Shown in pieces: positions 9,069-18,093 of a stretch of 64,000 bases of DNA. The notes beneath the pieces are model-generated. The model was not told the DNA's origin and did not search any database. It saw only the letters and a program-made list of their open reading frames with translations. Source of the DNA: Mycolicibacterium chlorophenolicum (GTDB lineage: Bacteria; Actinomycetota; Actinomycetes; Mycobacteriales; Mycobacteriaceae); the NCBI RefSeq assembly GCF_001044235.1, contig NZ_JYNL01000002.1:1-64000 (forward strand), given 5' to 3'. Position numbers and translations under genes: made by a program. Position 1 is the stretch's first letter; each line of letters begins with the position of its first letter.

Positions 9069-9215
9069 AGCTTTCGCTACGTCCGCAGAGCCGCGGGCAC
9101 ATTGTTATGTTCTGAGCGATCAACTCGTCTGATCACTTTTCATCGTTCTCCATAGCCGCTGAGGGGCTGCTTCTGGTGCTGATATCGACAGCGAACCGTT
9201 CACATTGCGCGGTCG
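9069..9215 (+). repeat. copy B of the diverged flanking repeat
   Basis: This partner of 6981-7123 lies in the 390-base noncoding gap after the hydrolase. The best-conserved part is 9074-9121; the similarity then weakens, ending with matching ACAGCGAACCGTTCAC against ACAACGAACTATTCAC. No gene is supported in this gap. Confidence 0.5.
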
Positions 9216-9345
9216 GCAGATTGAGTGTTGTGGGAGCACCCGGCGCCTCGATGAAGTAACCGGCGTGTTACTCACAGTGCGGATGCACTCTCAAGCGCAA
9301 CGCAGCACGCCGGCGAAACTACATTCCAACGGCGTGCAGTGGGAT

Positions 9346-10719
9346 TTAGTGCGGTGGATTCGCTTGGCCGCCATCACGGGTCGCGTGAAGCATGTTGGGG
9401 TGCATGAATTTCAACCAGGAGTAGGAATGCTCGGCTGATGGTGTGTTGTCCAGGATGAATGTTCGGTCGGTGCGGTGGACGCGCGCGATGGTGCCTAACC
9501 ATGTGGCCAGCGTGCTGATGCGGTTTTCCAATCCGGAGAGAAATGCGATGTGGATGAATCCCCAGGCCAGCCAGCCGATGACTCCGGCGAGCTTGACCGG
9601 GCCGACCTGTAGCAGGGCGTGTCCACGACTGATGTAGGCCGCAGAGCCGGCGTCGCGGTATCGATAGGGCCTACGAGGCTTGCCGGCGAGATCGTGGCGA
9701 ACGCAGGCGGCCGCATGGAGCCCGCCTTGCATGGCGTTCTCGGCCACACCGGGAAGGTTGTCGCGGCCGGCGAGGTCACCGATGACGAAGATGTCTGGAT
9801 GCCCGGGCACGGACAGGTCGGGTTCGACCGCGATGCGTCCGGCACGGTCGGAGTTGGCATCGAGCACTTTCGCGATCCGCCGCGCGAAGGGCACTGCTTC
9901 CACGCCGGCCGTCCACAGCACGGTCCTGGTCGCGAAGTCCTCGGGCGAGCCGCCGGCCTTGGGAGTGACAGTCACGCGGTCATGTCGCACGTCGGTGACA
10001 TGGACCCCCAGATGCAGCTCGACACCCAGTTTCTGGAGGACTTTGGTTGCTTTGTCGGTGAGCTCGGGCGCGAAGGTGCCCAAAACGCAGCTTCCACCGT
10101 CGAAGAGCAGCACTCGCGCGTCTTCGGGCTCGATGCTGTGGAATTCATGGGCTAAGGCTCGGGTAGCCATTTCCCGGATCTGCCCGGCCAACTCAACACC
10201 GGTGGGTCCGCCGCCGGCGATTGCGAAGGTGAGCCATGCGTCGCGCTCTGGTCCCGGGGGGAGGGTCTCGGCAATCTCGAATGCGCCGAACAGCCTGCGG
10301 CGCACGTTCAGCGCGTCATCGAGAGTCTTCATCCCTGGCGCCCAGTGCGCGAATTCCTCATGGCCCAAGTAGGACTGACGCATTCCGGCGGCGATGATGA
10401 GTACGTCGTAGCGGAGGGTGAAGGTGGATTCGTCGGGGCGGCGGGCGATGACCTGGCGCGCGTCGGGATCGAGGTCGACTGCTTCGCCGAGCAATGTGGT
10501 GACGTTGGCGTGGCGCGCGAGTTCTTCGCGCAGTGGGCGGCTGATCTGCCCGGTGCTCAGCTTTCCGGCGGCGCACTGGTAGAGCAGCGGTTGGAAGACG
10601 TGGCTGGCGCCGCGATCAAGGAGTGTGACCTCGACGTCGGCACGCCCGAGCCGGCGCGCGCAGAACAGCCCGCCGAATCCGCCTCCGATAATTAACACCC
10701 TTTTTCGGCCATAACCCAT
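9346..10719 (-). CDS. ndh: type II NADH:quinone oxidoreductase (NDH-2)
   Basis: This is a single-subunit, non-proton-pumping NADH dehydrogenase of about 457 residues that passes electrons from NADH through FAD to menaquinone at the membrane. It has two Rossmann folds: the FAD site VLIIGGGFGGLFCARRL at residues 8-24 and the NADH site FAIAGGGPTGVELAGQ near 170. The quinone-proximal FAD motif IFVIGDLAG and the AENAMQGG segment are also visible. The amphipathic C-terminus (GFIHIAFLSGLENRISTLATW) is the usual membrane anchor. The ATG at 10719 has AAGGG 7 bases upstream. The length matches mycobacterial Ndh. It is transcribed alone. Confidence 0.93.
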   Translation of the reverse strand: MGYGRKRVLIIGGGFGGLFCARRLGRADVEVTLLDRGASHVFQPLLYQCAAGKLSTGQISRPLREELARHANVTTLLGEAVDLDPDARQVIARRPDESTFTLRYDVLIIAAGMRQSYLGHEEFAHWAPGMKTLDDALNVRRRLFGAFEIAETLPPGPERDAWLTFAIAGGGPTGVELAGQIREMATRALAHEFHSIEPEDARVLLFDGGSCVLGTFAPELTDKATKVLQKLGVELHLGVHVTDVRHDRVTVTPKAGGSPEDFATRTVLWTAGVEAVPFARRIAKVLDANSDRAGRIAVEPDLSVPGHPDIFVIGDLAGRDNLPGVAENAMQGGLHAAACVRHDLAGKPRRPYRYRDAGSAAYISRGHALLQVGPVKLAGVIGWLAWGFIHIAFLSGLENRISTLATWLGTIARVHRTDRTFILDNTPSAEHSYSWLKFMHPNMLHATRDGGQANPPH

Positions 10720-11298
10720 TACGACGCCCTTTTTCACGGTCGAGCACATCATCTACGGTGTATCGGCTCCAGTATCCGGTCGGCGCGTTATTGCTCCGAG
10801 AACTCCTTCACGGCAGCCGCCGACGTCGCAGGGGGCGTACCGGGCTGATAGTGGAGGTCAGACGAGCGGAGATGGCGAGACAAGCCGCATGCTGGTGAAC
10901 ACGCTATGCGCAGCGGAAATGATGCCTGTGTGGACCGACGAGGCTCCCCACGCTGGGCGGTAAGACCGTGCGCTGCAGGCTCTTTCGCATCGTCAGCAGT
11001 GGTGCTGCTTGACTTGAAGCCAATCAGGACTGACTTGCTGTGGTAGTTGTACCGCGTCGGCATGGGCTTAGTTTCAGACAACGGACGAATTGCGCCGTGC
11101 TGGTGAGCCGGTCGATCGACCGGCATCAGTGGTGGAAGGCCGCCGCTGCGGATGGCCCGTCAGCGGCAGTTCTGAACCTGGCGGTTGGAGGACCTCCTGG
11201 GTGTGACGGTGAGATATTGCTTTCTATCGATACTTTCGCCGTCGACGCGGCACCGATCGTGGGTCGTTGTGGCCCGCCGCTTCGAGTGCGCGCGGCTC
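10720..11298. other. 579-base intergenic stretch
   Basis: This separates ndh from the end of the ligM1 operon, both on the minus strand. Open frames here are short and give no recognisable protein, and I found no strong palindrome. It should contain the ndh promoter at its left end and the ligM1 transcript end at its right. Confidence 0.45.
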
Positions 11299-12660
11299 TC
11301 AGACGAGAGGGTTGACTTTGATCGTGGCTCGAATCGAAGTCTCCTTATGGGCTTCAACAAGAAGTTTGTGGCCGATAGACTCCTGGTCTCCCCAGATGAT
11401 CGTCACTTCGTCGCCATCGATCGCATCGTCGTCGTCAATCACGCCGATCGACGCCCACGCTCCGTGACCGACGGTGTAGGCATTCCACGCTGAGAAGCCG
11501 ACCGTGCGATTATTTTTCAGGATTCTGTCGTAGGTTGATACCGAGTAGATCGCCGAGGGCATGTCGACGAACTTGGCGCGGTCCGCGCCGCCCCATAAGC
11601 TACTCCGAACGATGTTCACAAGGTCGTCTTCGTTCCAAACGAGCCATACCTTTTTCTTGTGCTTCCCGTCGGCGATTCTGAGAAGTGCGTCTTTGCCGTG
11701 AAAGTCGTGGTTGAAGTCTATGAGACGCCCGTAGCCGATATCGTAGGGCGTTACATAATAGTCTTCGATGTTGTTCGAGTGCAGGCTTCCCCCGAGTGAA
11801 TAGTGAGCTTCCAAACCGGCTGCGGGCAACCATTCGCGGTAGTTCTTGAGTTCTTCCCCGGTGTAGATGGCTGGAATGGGCAGTGCGAGCCACCCCGATT
11901 CGACCGCTGTGGTCGGGTACGACAGCCGTCCTCCCATCCGGAGTCCGAAGTCTTCGCCAGCGGCTTGGAGTGCAGCCAGTACCTTTGGTCCTTCGTCGGC
12001 GGGCCCGGTCATTTCCAGGCCTGTCATCTCGCGGCCCGGAACACCGCTCATCGTGTGATTCAGGGCGCGCACTTTCGTGCCGGCGATGACGATCTCGCCA
12101 ATGTTGAAGAATTTGATGCGATCGATCGGGCCGCCGGCTGCTTTCTCTACTACTTTGAGTGCGTTGGGTCCCTGAATTTGGTATCGGAAAAGCAATCTCG
12201 GATTGGGGTTGAAGGGCGTCGCGTTGTCGCGAACTACGGTGACGTGATAATCGCCCGTTTCGGCACGATATTGCATGTAATTGCCCGCTATCGGCGTCCC
12301 CACGAGGCTGTACTCGTCCTCTTCTATTCCGAACAGAATCGCATCGCCGATGAACATGCCCTCGTGGTTTACTGCGACGAACTGCTTAGCTTTGTTACGC
12401 CCGAATTTGGAGAAGTTGTTGACGCCAAAATCGGAGAACAGGCGTTTGACATCTGGGCCTTTGAAATAGATATCGAACATATGGAATGACTGATCAAACA
12501 GAATAGCTGTTTTTGTCCATGCCTCCTGTTCGTCGCGCCAGTTGCTATATTCGGCCGGCATGGGAAAGACGTAGGGGCCAGCGGGTTCCTGGCGGAGCAT
12601 GAGAGCTGGGTTCCCACCGGAGGAGTTGATCTTCGCCTCAAGGGACTCGAAATGGGTCAT
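11299..12660 (-). CDS. LigM/DesA-like THF-dependent O-demethylase, paralogue 1
   Basis: This GcvT-fold methyltransferase of 453 residues is closest in length and motif order to Sphingobium LigM/DesA, which move a methoxyl methyl group from vanillate or syringate to tetrahydrofolate. Glycine-cleavage T proteins and DmdA are nearer 365 residues. Matching LigM landmarks are SNWRDEQEAW (39-48), DQSFHM with the catalytic-type His60, the AGDAILFG-like region, TGDYHV, FRYQIQGP, FFNIGEI and YPTTAVESGW with Tyr248 (LigM Tyr247). LigM Arg122, which grips the substrate carboxylate, is Thr122 here, so the substrate probably lacks that carboxylate. It is last in an operon with an M24-type and an epoxide-hydrolase-like gene. 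GC is low (28 of 60 bases at 12361-12420), which suggests acquisition. Tight ribosome site AGGAAG. Confidence 0.85.
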   Translation of the reverse strand: MTHFESLEAKINSSGGNPALMLRQEPAGPYVFPMPAEYSNWRDEQEAWTKTAILFDQSFHMFDIYFKGPDVKRLFSDFGVNNFSKFGRNKAKQFVAVNHEGMFIGDAILFGIEEDEYSLVGTPIAGNYMQYRAETGDYHVTVVRDNATPFNPNPRLLFRYQIQGPNALKVVEKAAGGPIDRIKFFNIGEIVIAGTKVRALNHTMSGVPGREMTGLEMTGPADEGPKVLAALQAAGEDFGLRMGGRLSYPTTAVESGWLALPIPAIYTGEELKNYREWLPAAGLEAHYSLGGSLHSNNIEDYYVTPYDIGYGRLIDFNHDFHGKDALLRIADGKHKKKVWLVWNEDDLVNIVRSSLWGGADRAKFVDMPSAIYSVSTYDRILKNNRTVGFSAWNAYTVGHGAWASIGVIDDDDAIDGDEVTIIWGDQESIGHKLLVEAHKETSIRATIKVNPLV

Positions 12661-12713
12661 GTCACTTCCTCTTTCGTTTTATTTGCGCGCCGAAGAGCTG
12701 TTGCGGCCCCATG

Positions 12714-14039
12714 TCACTGCGACGTGGAGGCCAATGGGGCGTCGGCTGGTACGGTCGATGTGTTGAATGACACTCCGTTCCAGTAGCGGGTGCCGGCGAC
12801 CAGCAGCTCATCGGCTGGGAAACGGGTGATGACGCGGGCGCCGTCGGCTGTGACGACGACCTCTTCTTCGATGCGGGCCGCCGAGGCGCCATCAGCGGTG
12901 TGCCAGTATGTTTCCAGGGCGAAGACCATGCTCTCCTCGATCTCCACCGGGTGTTCGAGCGAGTGGTAGCGGCTGATCAATGGGTACTCCCACAAGCCGA
13001 GGCCGATGCCGTGGCAGTACTGCAGGCCGAAGGCCTCCTCCTCGTTGGCGTATCCCAGGTCGGTCGCGGAGGGAAAGGCCCGGGCGATGTCGGCACTGCT
13101 GGCTCCTGGTCGGACCTCGGCGATGGCGGCATCGATCGCCTCGCGGGCACGGGTGTAAGCATCGCGCTGGGCGCTGTTGGCGCTACCGACATTGAGAGTG
13201 CGGTAATAGCAAGTGCGATAACCCATATACGAGTGGATGATGTCGAAGTAGGCGGTGTCGCCGGGGCGCATCATGCGGTCGCTGAACACGTGCGGATGCG
13301 GGCTGCAGCGCTCACCGGAGATGGCGTTGACCGCTTCGACCTCCTCGGAGCCGAGTTCGTAGAGGACTCGGTTCACCAGGGCGACAGTTTCGTTCTCTTT
13401 CATCCCGACGTGCAGGGCGCGATAGAGCTCGTCGTATGCCGCGTCGACCATGCCGGCGGCATGGTCGAGCAGAGCGATCTCGTCGACGGTCTTGATCCGG
13501 CGCGTCCACACCATGAATTGTTGGCCATTGACAATGTGCAGGCCTTCAGCTTCCAGAGCACGGAGCACTGGGATTTCGACGATGTCGACGCCGATCGGCT
13601 CGCCAGCAAGGCCGTTGTCCCGCAAGAGGTCTGCGATCTTCTTGGCGTTGCCGCGCTCGATCCCCACCGTTTCAGGGATCGCTCCACGCCAGCTCGAGAC
13701 CCCAGCGCGCCAGGTGTCCTCACCGAACCAGGGAGCATGCATCTTGTGCTGCCGGGCGGCCGAGCCGATATCCCACATCACCGGATCACGGCCACGCATG
13801 ATGAGCGCGCAGCGGAACAGCTTGTCGCGGGCCCAGTTTCCGATGTGGGTTGCCGTTGTATAGCGAATGTTGTTCATGTCGAAGAGGATCAAGGCACCCA
13901 AGTCGGACTTGGCCAACTCGTCTTGGACGCGTCGGTAGCGTTCTGTCCGAAGCCGGTCGAAGTCGACCCGTGTCTCCCAATCCACCCCCATCGAAGCGCC
14001 GGGGGAAGCTACAGCGGCCGCGTTGACTTGTGCTGTCAT
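12714..14039 (-). CDS. M24 (aminopeptidase P / DddP-fold) protein with altered metal site
   Basis: This pita-bread-fold protein of 441 residues has the N-terminal creatinase-like domain (ALILFDMNNIRYTT, residues 49-62, as in DddP) and the M24 catalytic domain. Reading the metal positions by eye gives Asp266 (AYFDIIHSY), His343 (QYCHGIGLG), Glu376 (VFALET) and Glu391 (RIEEEVVVT). The second Asp, normally 11 residues after the first, is Cys277. Relatives include peptidases, ectoine hydrolase and the DMSP lyase DddP; which reaction this one performs is open. The ATG at 14039 has AAGGAGAG 6 bases upstream. It lies between an epoxide-hydrolase-like gene and ligM1, on one strand, so a shared catabolic role is likely. 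Confidence 0.8.
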   Translation of the reverse strand: MTAQVNAAAVASPGASMGVDWETRVDFDRLRTERYRRVQDELAKSDLGALILFDMNNIRYTTATHIGNWARDKLFRCALIMRGRDPVMWDIGSAARQHKMHAPWFGEDTWRAGVSSWRGAIPETVGIERGNAKKIADLLRDNGLAGEPIGVDIVEIPVLRALEAEGLHIVNGQQFMVWTRRIKTVDEIALLDHAAGMVDAAYDELYRALHVGMKENETVALVNRVLYELGSEEVEAVNAISGERCSPHPHVFSDRMMRPGDTAYFDIIHSYMGYRTCYYRTLNVGSANSAQRDAYTRAREAIDAAIAEVRPGASSADIARAFPSATDLGYANEEEAFGLQYCHGIGLGLWEYPLISRYHSLEHPVEIEESMVFALETYWHTADGASAARIEEEVVVTADGARVITRFPADELLVAGTRYWNGVSFNTSTVPADAPLASTSQ

Positions 14040-14153
14040 CGTTGACTCTCCTTCGCTCATAGTCCCGCAGCTACGCGGGTAAATCGTCGCGTTGAATTCA
14101 CCGGGTGTGATCCGTTGACGGGCCGTGGATCTGGAATCGCCGCCGCGACACCA

Positions 14154-15179
14154 TCAAAGGCTCATCATCTCCCGGATGACGTCGGTGGTTTCCTTGGCAC
14201 TTTCGACTGTCCAGAAATGGCCGCCTGGGACGAATCGCACGTCGACACGTTCTGCGTTGGGGATGTATTGGCGAGCATCGGTGTAGAACTCGCGTGGTTG
14301 GCTCCGGGAGTCCGCCCCTTGCATGATGGTGATGGGACAGCGCCATGCCCCCATGAGCGTGGTCCTGCGCTCGATCCATTCCTTTCGGAATGTCGATGAC
14401 AAGAAGTACCGTGGCACCGCCTTGTTTGTGTCCGCGTAGCAGAATTCCTGGATGATGCGTCGCATGTCGTCATCAGGAACGGCGAGGTTTCCGACGAAGG
14501 TGTAAACCCAAATGACGAAGCGCTTGGGATCGGCCATCAGCCCTGACCACGGGGCGTCGGCGAAGAGCACATCTTGAGGCCCGAGGACCGGGTTGAAGTG
14601 GTACAACGGCTGCTCGCCTCGACCGTAGCGCAGTACGCGATCCGGGTAGCGGGCCGCGATGTAGTCGCCCTGGACCGTTCCCCGATCGTGGGTAACGAGA
14701 TTGAATGAATCTATGCCGATCTCGTCCAACAGCGCGACCAGCTGCTCGGCAGCGCCACTGTGCCGGTAGTCGCCTCGGACCTTGCTCGACTGCCCGTAGC
14801 CTTTGAGATCGACTGCGATGCACCGAAACTCAGACGACAGATCTGCCATCTGGTGATACCACTGGAACCACGAATCGGGAATCCCATGCAGGAAAACGAT
14901 CGGCTCCCCTTCCCCAGCCTCGACGTAGTGCCATTTGATAAGTTCGTGATCCCCGGGCGCCTGCACGAATCGGTGGGTGAATCGTCTGCCGTCTAAGATC
15001 TCGACGTCCCCGTCGTTGTCCGGCTCGCGTGGCTGGACGTCGGCGAATCTGAGCAGCCGGCGGTCTACCTCGTCATCGCTGGGTACAAAGCGCTCGAGCG
15101 CCAGACGCGCACGCTCGGGAAGCTCTGTGTAGGACCACCCTGTCCCGTCATCAGGCAGACACTTCAGATCTTCAGTCAC
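14154..15179 (-). CDS. epoxide-hydrolase / dehalogenase-type alpha/beta hydrolase
   Basis: This alpha/beta hydrolase of about 341 residues has an Asp nucleophile: the elbow reads LVTHDRGTVQGDYIA, where epoxide hydrolases and haloalkane dehalogenases carry Asp. The oxyanion strand is IVFLHGIPDSWFQWY, and the late acid and base are QGADSR and PGGHFWTVESA. Such enzymes open epoxides, C-halogen bonds or some esters through a covalent alkyl-enzyme. The GTG at 15179 is chosen because AGGAG lies 8 bases upstream. It is the first gene of the operon leading to the M24 and ligM1 genes and is divergent from a PucR-type regulator, with a perfect inverted repeat in the shared promoter region. The substrate is unknown. 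Confidence 0.83.
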   Translation of the reverse strand: MTEDLKCLPDDGTGWSYTELPERARLALERFVPSDDEVDRRLLRFADVQPREPDNDGDVEILDGRRFTHRFVQAPGDHELIKWHYVEAGEGEPIVFLHGIPDSWFQWYHQMADLSSEFRCIAVDLKGYGQSSKVRGDYRHSGAAEQLVALLDEIGIDSFNLVTHDRGTVQGDYIAARYPDRVLRYGRGEQPLYHFNPVLGPQDVLFADAPWSGLMADPKRFVIWVYTFVGNLAVPDDDMRRIIQEFCYADTNKAVPRYFLSSTFRKEWIERRTTLMGAWRCPITIMQGADSRSQPREFYTDARQYIPNAERVDVRFVPGGHFWTVESAKETTDVIREMMSL

Positions 15180-15467
15180 CGACCACACTCCTGCAGACGT
15201 AGAGGACGCGCCAGCTGTTGCGTCATGACCGGGCCTGTCGCACCGATGGTGGGCGTGAGGCACCAGGCTTCGGCGCCACCGGCCGGGTACATCAGTTGAT
15301 CGGTGGATATCGGATCAGCCCTGTCAAGGCGATAGCTCGACCGAATACCTCCCGGCATTGGCTCTGTCGAATCGGTCATGGCGGGGCGTGAATGGTCACG
15401 CGTTGACGTTGGCACTCAGGGGTTCTCCTGTGGGTGACAGATCACGATCGCCGCGAGAACGCTCGCG

Positions 15468-15490
15468 CGGCCAACTGCGAGTGTTGGCCG
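15468..15490. promoter_or_regulatory. inverted repeat, PucR-operator candidate
   Basis: CGGCCAAC (15468-15475) and GTTGGCCG (15483-15490) form a perfect 8-bp dyad with a 7-base spacer, in the divergent region between the hydrolase operon and the PucR gene. A second CGGCCAAC half-site lies at 15518-15525, followed by an imperfect partner (GTGGGCCG, 15529-15536). The rest of this 507-base gap holds no supportable gene. Confidence 0.5.
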
Positions 15491-15692
15491 AGTGCGCGAC
15501 ATCTACCATGGTCGTCACGGCCAACAAGGTGGGCCGGAGTGTGCATGACGGCTTGGGGCCGCCGCCGCACTCGACAACGATGTGCTCTGTGCACAGCGAT
15601 TAGGGCGGCGCGCACATGGCATTGCGGTGTGTGGTCAATGTCGCCGCTGGCCTCGTACGCTGTTGGTCTATGTCACAGTGGCGTGATTGCCG

Positions 15693-16994
15693 ATGAGGCA
15701 TCACTGGATCGAACAGCTCCATACGCCGCACACCGTGTCGGCAAGTACCTCCGCGGCTCGACGTCAGGCGGTTGCTCAGGTGATCGGCGAGTCGGCGACT
15801 CGGTGGGGTGTCGCAGCGAGTCGGCGGATGTGCGCATACATTCTCGACTCCTTAGCCGATTGGCCCGGTGAGCGCTCTGATGAAGAGATCGAGGTGTTGC
15901 ACCGGGCCAACGAAGCCAGCACCCTCGACACGCTAGTGGCGCTTCGCACCGAAGACCATGGGTGCCTGCTTCGCTCCTCTGAACCAATCGAGACGATCGC
16001 GTTCTACGCTCACCGTGGTAAGGCGCTTGAGGAGATCATCCTCAATATCCACGCCGGGCAAGAATTCATGGCTCAGGAGCTGATACTGGCCATCGAGAAC
16101 GTCGTTCCCGAGGACGAGCGGATCACCTTGATTCGGGAAGCCACTCGGGATCTATTTCTTAGTTGGTCACGGTTTTCCCACTACGTGACCACGCAATATG
16201 CGCTCGAACGCGAGCGCTGGATCTCCAGCCTGGAAGGCGCGCGGGCCGACGTCGTACGGCGGCTTCTCACCGGCCAGCACAATGGCAGCGCCACGGAGAT
16301 GAGCCGTCTCGCCTACGCGCTTGATCAGCCTCACACGGCGCTGGTGTTGTGGCTTGAAGGCCTCGATCACGACACGGCGCGGATGTTCGACTTCGCCACG
16401 CTGGCCAAGGAGCTTGCCCTGGCTTGTGGGTCCTCGGTAGCCCCACTGGTTGTCGCGGACCGTCTCGGCGGCGCGGAAGTGTGGATCGGTAGTTGCGGAC
16501 GCAACGGGCTGGCCGCCCTGAGGGACAACCCCAGCTTGCCGGCGCACCTGAGGATCGCTGCGGGGTCTGCCGCGCCTGGCCTCGAGGGCTTCCGGTTGTC
16601 GCACACTCAGGCGCAGGCAGCCAGGCGGGTAGCGCGATTCGCCGAGGACAGCGAACCGATCATCGAGTACCGCGACGTCGAGCTCGTCTCGCTGTTGACC
16701 GCCGATCTCGACCGAGCTCGCGCCTTTGTGCACTCCGTCATCGGCCCCCTGTGTGGCAATGACAGTAAGTCCATTGCACTGCGAAAGACGCTGGCAGCGT
16801 GGATCGACGCCTCCAGGAGCACGACGAGCACTGCCGAGGCGCTGTTCACCCACCGCAATACCGTCAGCTATCGGTTACGCCAGGTCGATGAGTTGCTCGG
16901 TACTGGCCGCCGTGATGCCACCCGGATCCGGTGTGCACTGGAGATTGCAGCGCGGATGCCGACCGCGGTTATCGACAACGATTGGACCGCTTAA
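15693..16994 (+). CDS. PucR/CdaR-family transcriptional regulator
   Basis: This regulator of about 433 residues has the PucR C-terminal helix-turn-helix: TLAAWIDASRSTTSTAEALFTHRNTVSYRLRQVDELLG, near residues 375-412. A GGDEF-like middle domain of the CdaR type (around ARIAAGSAAPGLEGFRLSHTQAQAARR) and a helical N-terminal sensory domain precede it. PucR-type proteins usually activate neighbouring catabolic operons in response to a substrate. Its divergence from the hydrolase-M24-ligM1 operon, and the dyad between them, make that operon the likely target. The start is uncertain: ATG 15693 and TTG 15687 are adjacent and neither has a good ribosome site. Confidence 0.85.
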   Translation: MRHHWIEQLHTPHTVSASTSAARRQAVAQVIGESATRWGVAASRRMCAYILDSLADWPGERSDEEIEVLHRANEASTLDTLVALRTEDHGCLLRSSEPIETIAFYAHRGKALEEIILNIHAGQEFMAQELILAIENVVPEDERITLIREATRDLFLSWSRFSHYVTTQYALERERWISSLEGARADVVRRLLTGQHNGSATEMSRLAYALDQPHTALVLWLEGLDHDTARMFDFATLAKELALACGSSVAPLVVADRLGGAEVWIGSCGRNGLAALRDNPSLPAHLRIAAGSAAPGLEGFRLSHTQAQAARRVARFAEDSEPIIEYRDVELVSLLTADLDRARAFVHSVIGPLCGNDSKSIALRKTLAAWIDASRSTTSTAEALFTHRNTVSYRLRQVDELLGTGRRDATRIRCALEIAARMPTAVIDNDWTA

Positions 16995-17048
16995 CCAGGC
17001 CGTGTGAACACGACTTTGATCGGGCCGTCAACCCCAGGCATGGGTCGT

Positions 17049-17459
17049 TCAGGTCGCAGGATCACCGCCATCAGCGCGGCCCGAGGGACCGGCGGGTTCT
17101 TGGCCGTCGGGGAATCGACCCTGGGTGAACAGCGCCTGGCCGGTGTCGGTGTCGTCTCGCAACGTGTACGGCATGTCCTGGCGCCGGTTTCCTCGCATCC
17201 CCGGAGGGCTGCGTTCGCTGGGTGGCGTGCCCCAAGTATCGGCGTCGGGTCCTGGGCGGCCGCCTAGCGCCTCGCCGGGTGCAGAGTGCGTCGGCGCACC
17301 GCGACTGAATTCCTGTGACGGAACCCAGATTTGATCGACGGGGGCAGCTGGGAACCCCTCGCGGGCCGGGGTGCTCCAGTTGCCGTCGCTAGGCGCTATC
17401 GACGATGTGTTGGGCGAGGATGCGGACCTTGGTGTTGGTCTCCTGGGAATATTTAGCCA
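17049..17459 (-). other. open frame without a start codon, possible gene remnant
   Basis: Past the end of the ANTAR gene a minus-strand frame stays open to a TGA at 17049-17051. It encodes a Pro/Gly/Asp-rich sequence (for example WSTPAREGFPAAPVDQIW and MPYTLRDDTDTGQALF) with protein-like composition. The first in-frame ATG is only at 17198. No family is recognised. It may be the 3' end of a decayed gene or chance; the rest of the 16995-17388 gap is empty. Confidence 0.2.
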
Positions 17460-18093
17460 TCAAGTTGAAGGCCCGTACGGCGTCGATCTTGAAGCGTTCC
17501 ATGAGGATTCCCTTGGCTTGTCCCAGGATGTCTCGGCTGGCGAGGGCGGATTCGAATTGTTTTTGACGGTTGGCCGCGATCAGTGCGGTTGCGGCCTGGG
17601 TTGCAAGCATCGCTCCAACGGCCTGTTCTTCGTTGGTGAACTGATATGGGTTGCGACTGAACAGGTTCAGTGCGCCGCGACCACCCGTCCCGCCACGTAC
17701 CTGAGCGGGAAAGGTGTAGAGCTGAAACGACATGATGCTGTAGATGCCCCGTTGTCGGGCCGCCGCGGCGAAGCGGGGCCAGCGCGGCTCTGCGGTCAGA
17801 TCTGAGGAGACGATCATCGCCTCGCCGCCTGCGGCGCTCAGACAGGGACCTTCTCCTATGTCGAGCTGAAGTGTGTCCAGTTCGGTGGCGAGGTCCTCGG
17901 TCGGGGCCACCGACCGGTACTGGTCCTCGTCGACGAGTAGGACGTCGGCGAGGTGTACCTCGTCGATGAACTCGACCGCGTGAGCGGTCACCGCTTCCAG
18001 GACTGAAGAGAGGTCGGTGGGGGTGGCGAAGTTGGCGGAGAGGTCAGCCATCGCAGCCGACAGGACGCCGCTCATGTCGTTGGAGCCATTCAC
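17389..18093 (-). CDS. GAF-ANTAR domain antiterminator
   Basis: This protein of about 234 residues has an N-terminal GAF sensor domain (LSSVLEAVTAHAVEFIDEVHLADVLLVDE through NPYQFTNEEQAVGAML) and a C-terminal ANTAR RNA-binding domain (SRDILGQAKGILMERFKIDAVRAFNLMAKYSQETNTKVRILAQHIV). ANTAR proteins bind paired hexaloop hairpins in leader RNAs and prevent termination. Mycobacteria carry several GAF-ANTAR proteins linked to stress and lipid regulation. The start is uncertain: GTG at 18093 follows a weak GGGA site, and ATG 18075 is also possible. No partner kinase lies next to it, and the 18094-18532 gap upstream contains no gene I can support. Confidence 0.88.
   Translation of the reverse strand: MNGSNDMSGVLSAAMADLSANFATPTDLSSVLEAVTAHAVEFIDEVHLADVLLVDEDQYRSVAPTEDLATELDTLQLDIGEGPCLSAAGGEAMIVSSDLTAEPRWPRFAAAARQRGIYSIMSFQLYTFPAQVRGGTGGRGALNLFSRNPYQFTNEEQAVGAMLATQAATALIAANRQKQFESALASRDILGQAKGILMERFKIDAVRAFNLMAKYSQETNTKVRILAQHIVDSA

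Noticed and set aside
11299..12660. Annotation of the LigM-like proteins as glycine-cleavage T protein or DMSP demethylase
   Set aside because: They are about 450 residues, not about 365, and match the LigM/DesA motif order; no gcvH or gcvP adjoins.
12714..14039. Calling the M24-fold gene a DMSP lyase (dddP)
   Set aside because: The N-terminal resemblance is suggestive, but the metal site differs and DMSP metabolism has no other support here.
12900..14045. A 381-codon plus-strand frame opposite the M24 gene
   Set aside because: Composition is that of an antisense shadow, with no family motif; the minus strand has a strong ribosome site and clear M24 motifs.
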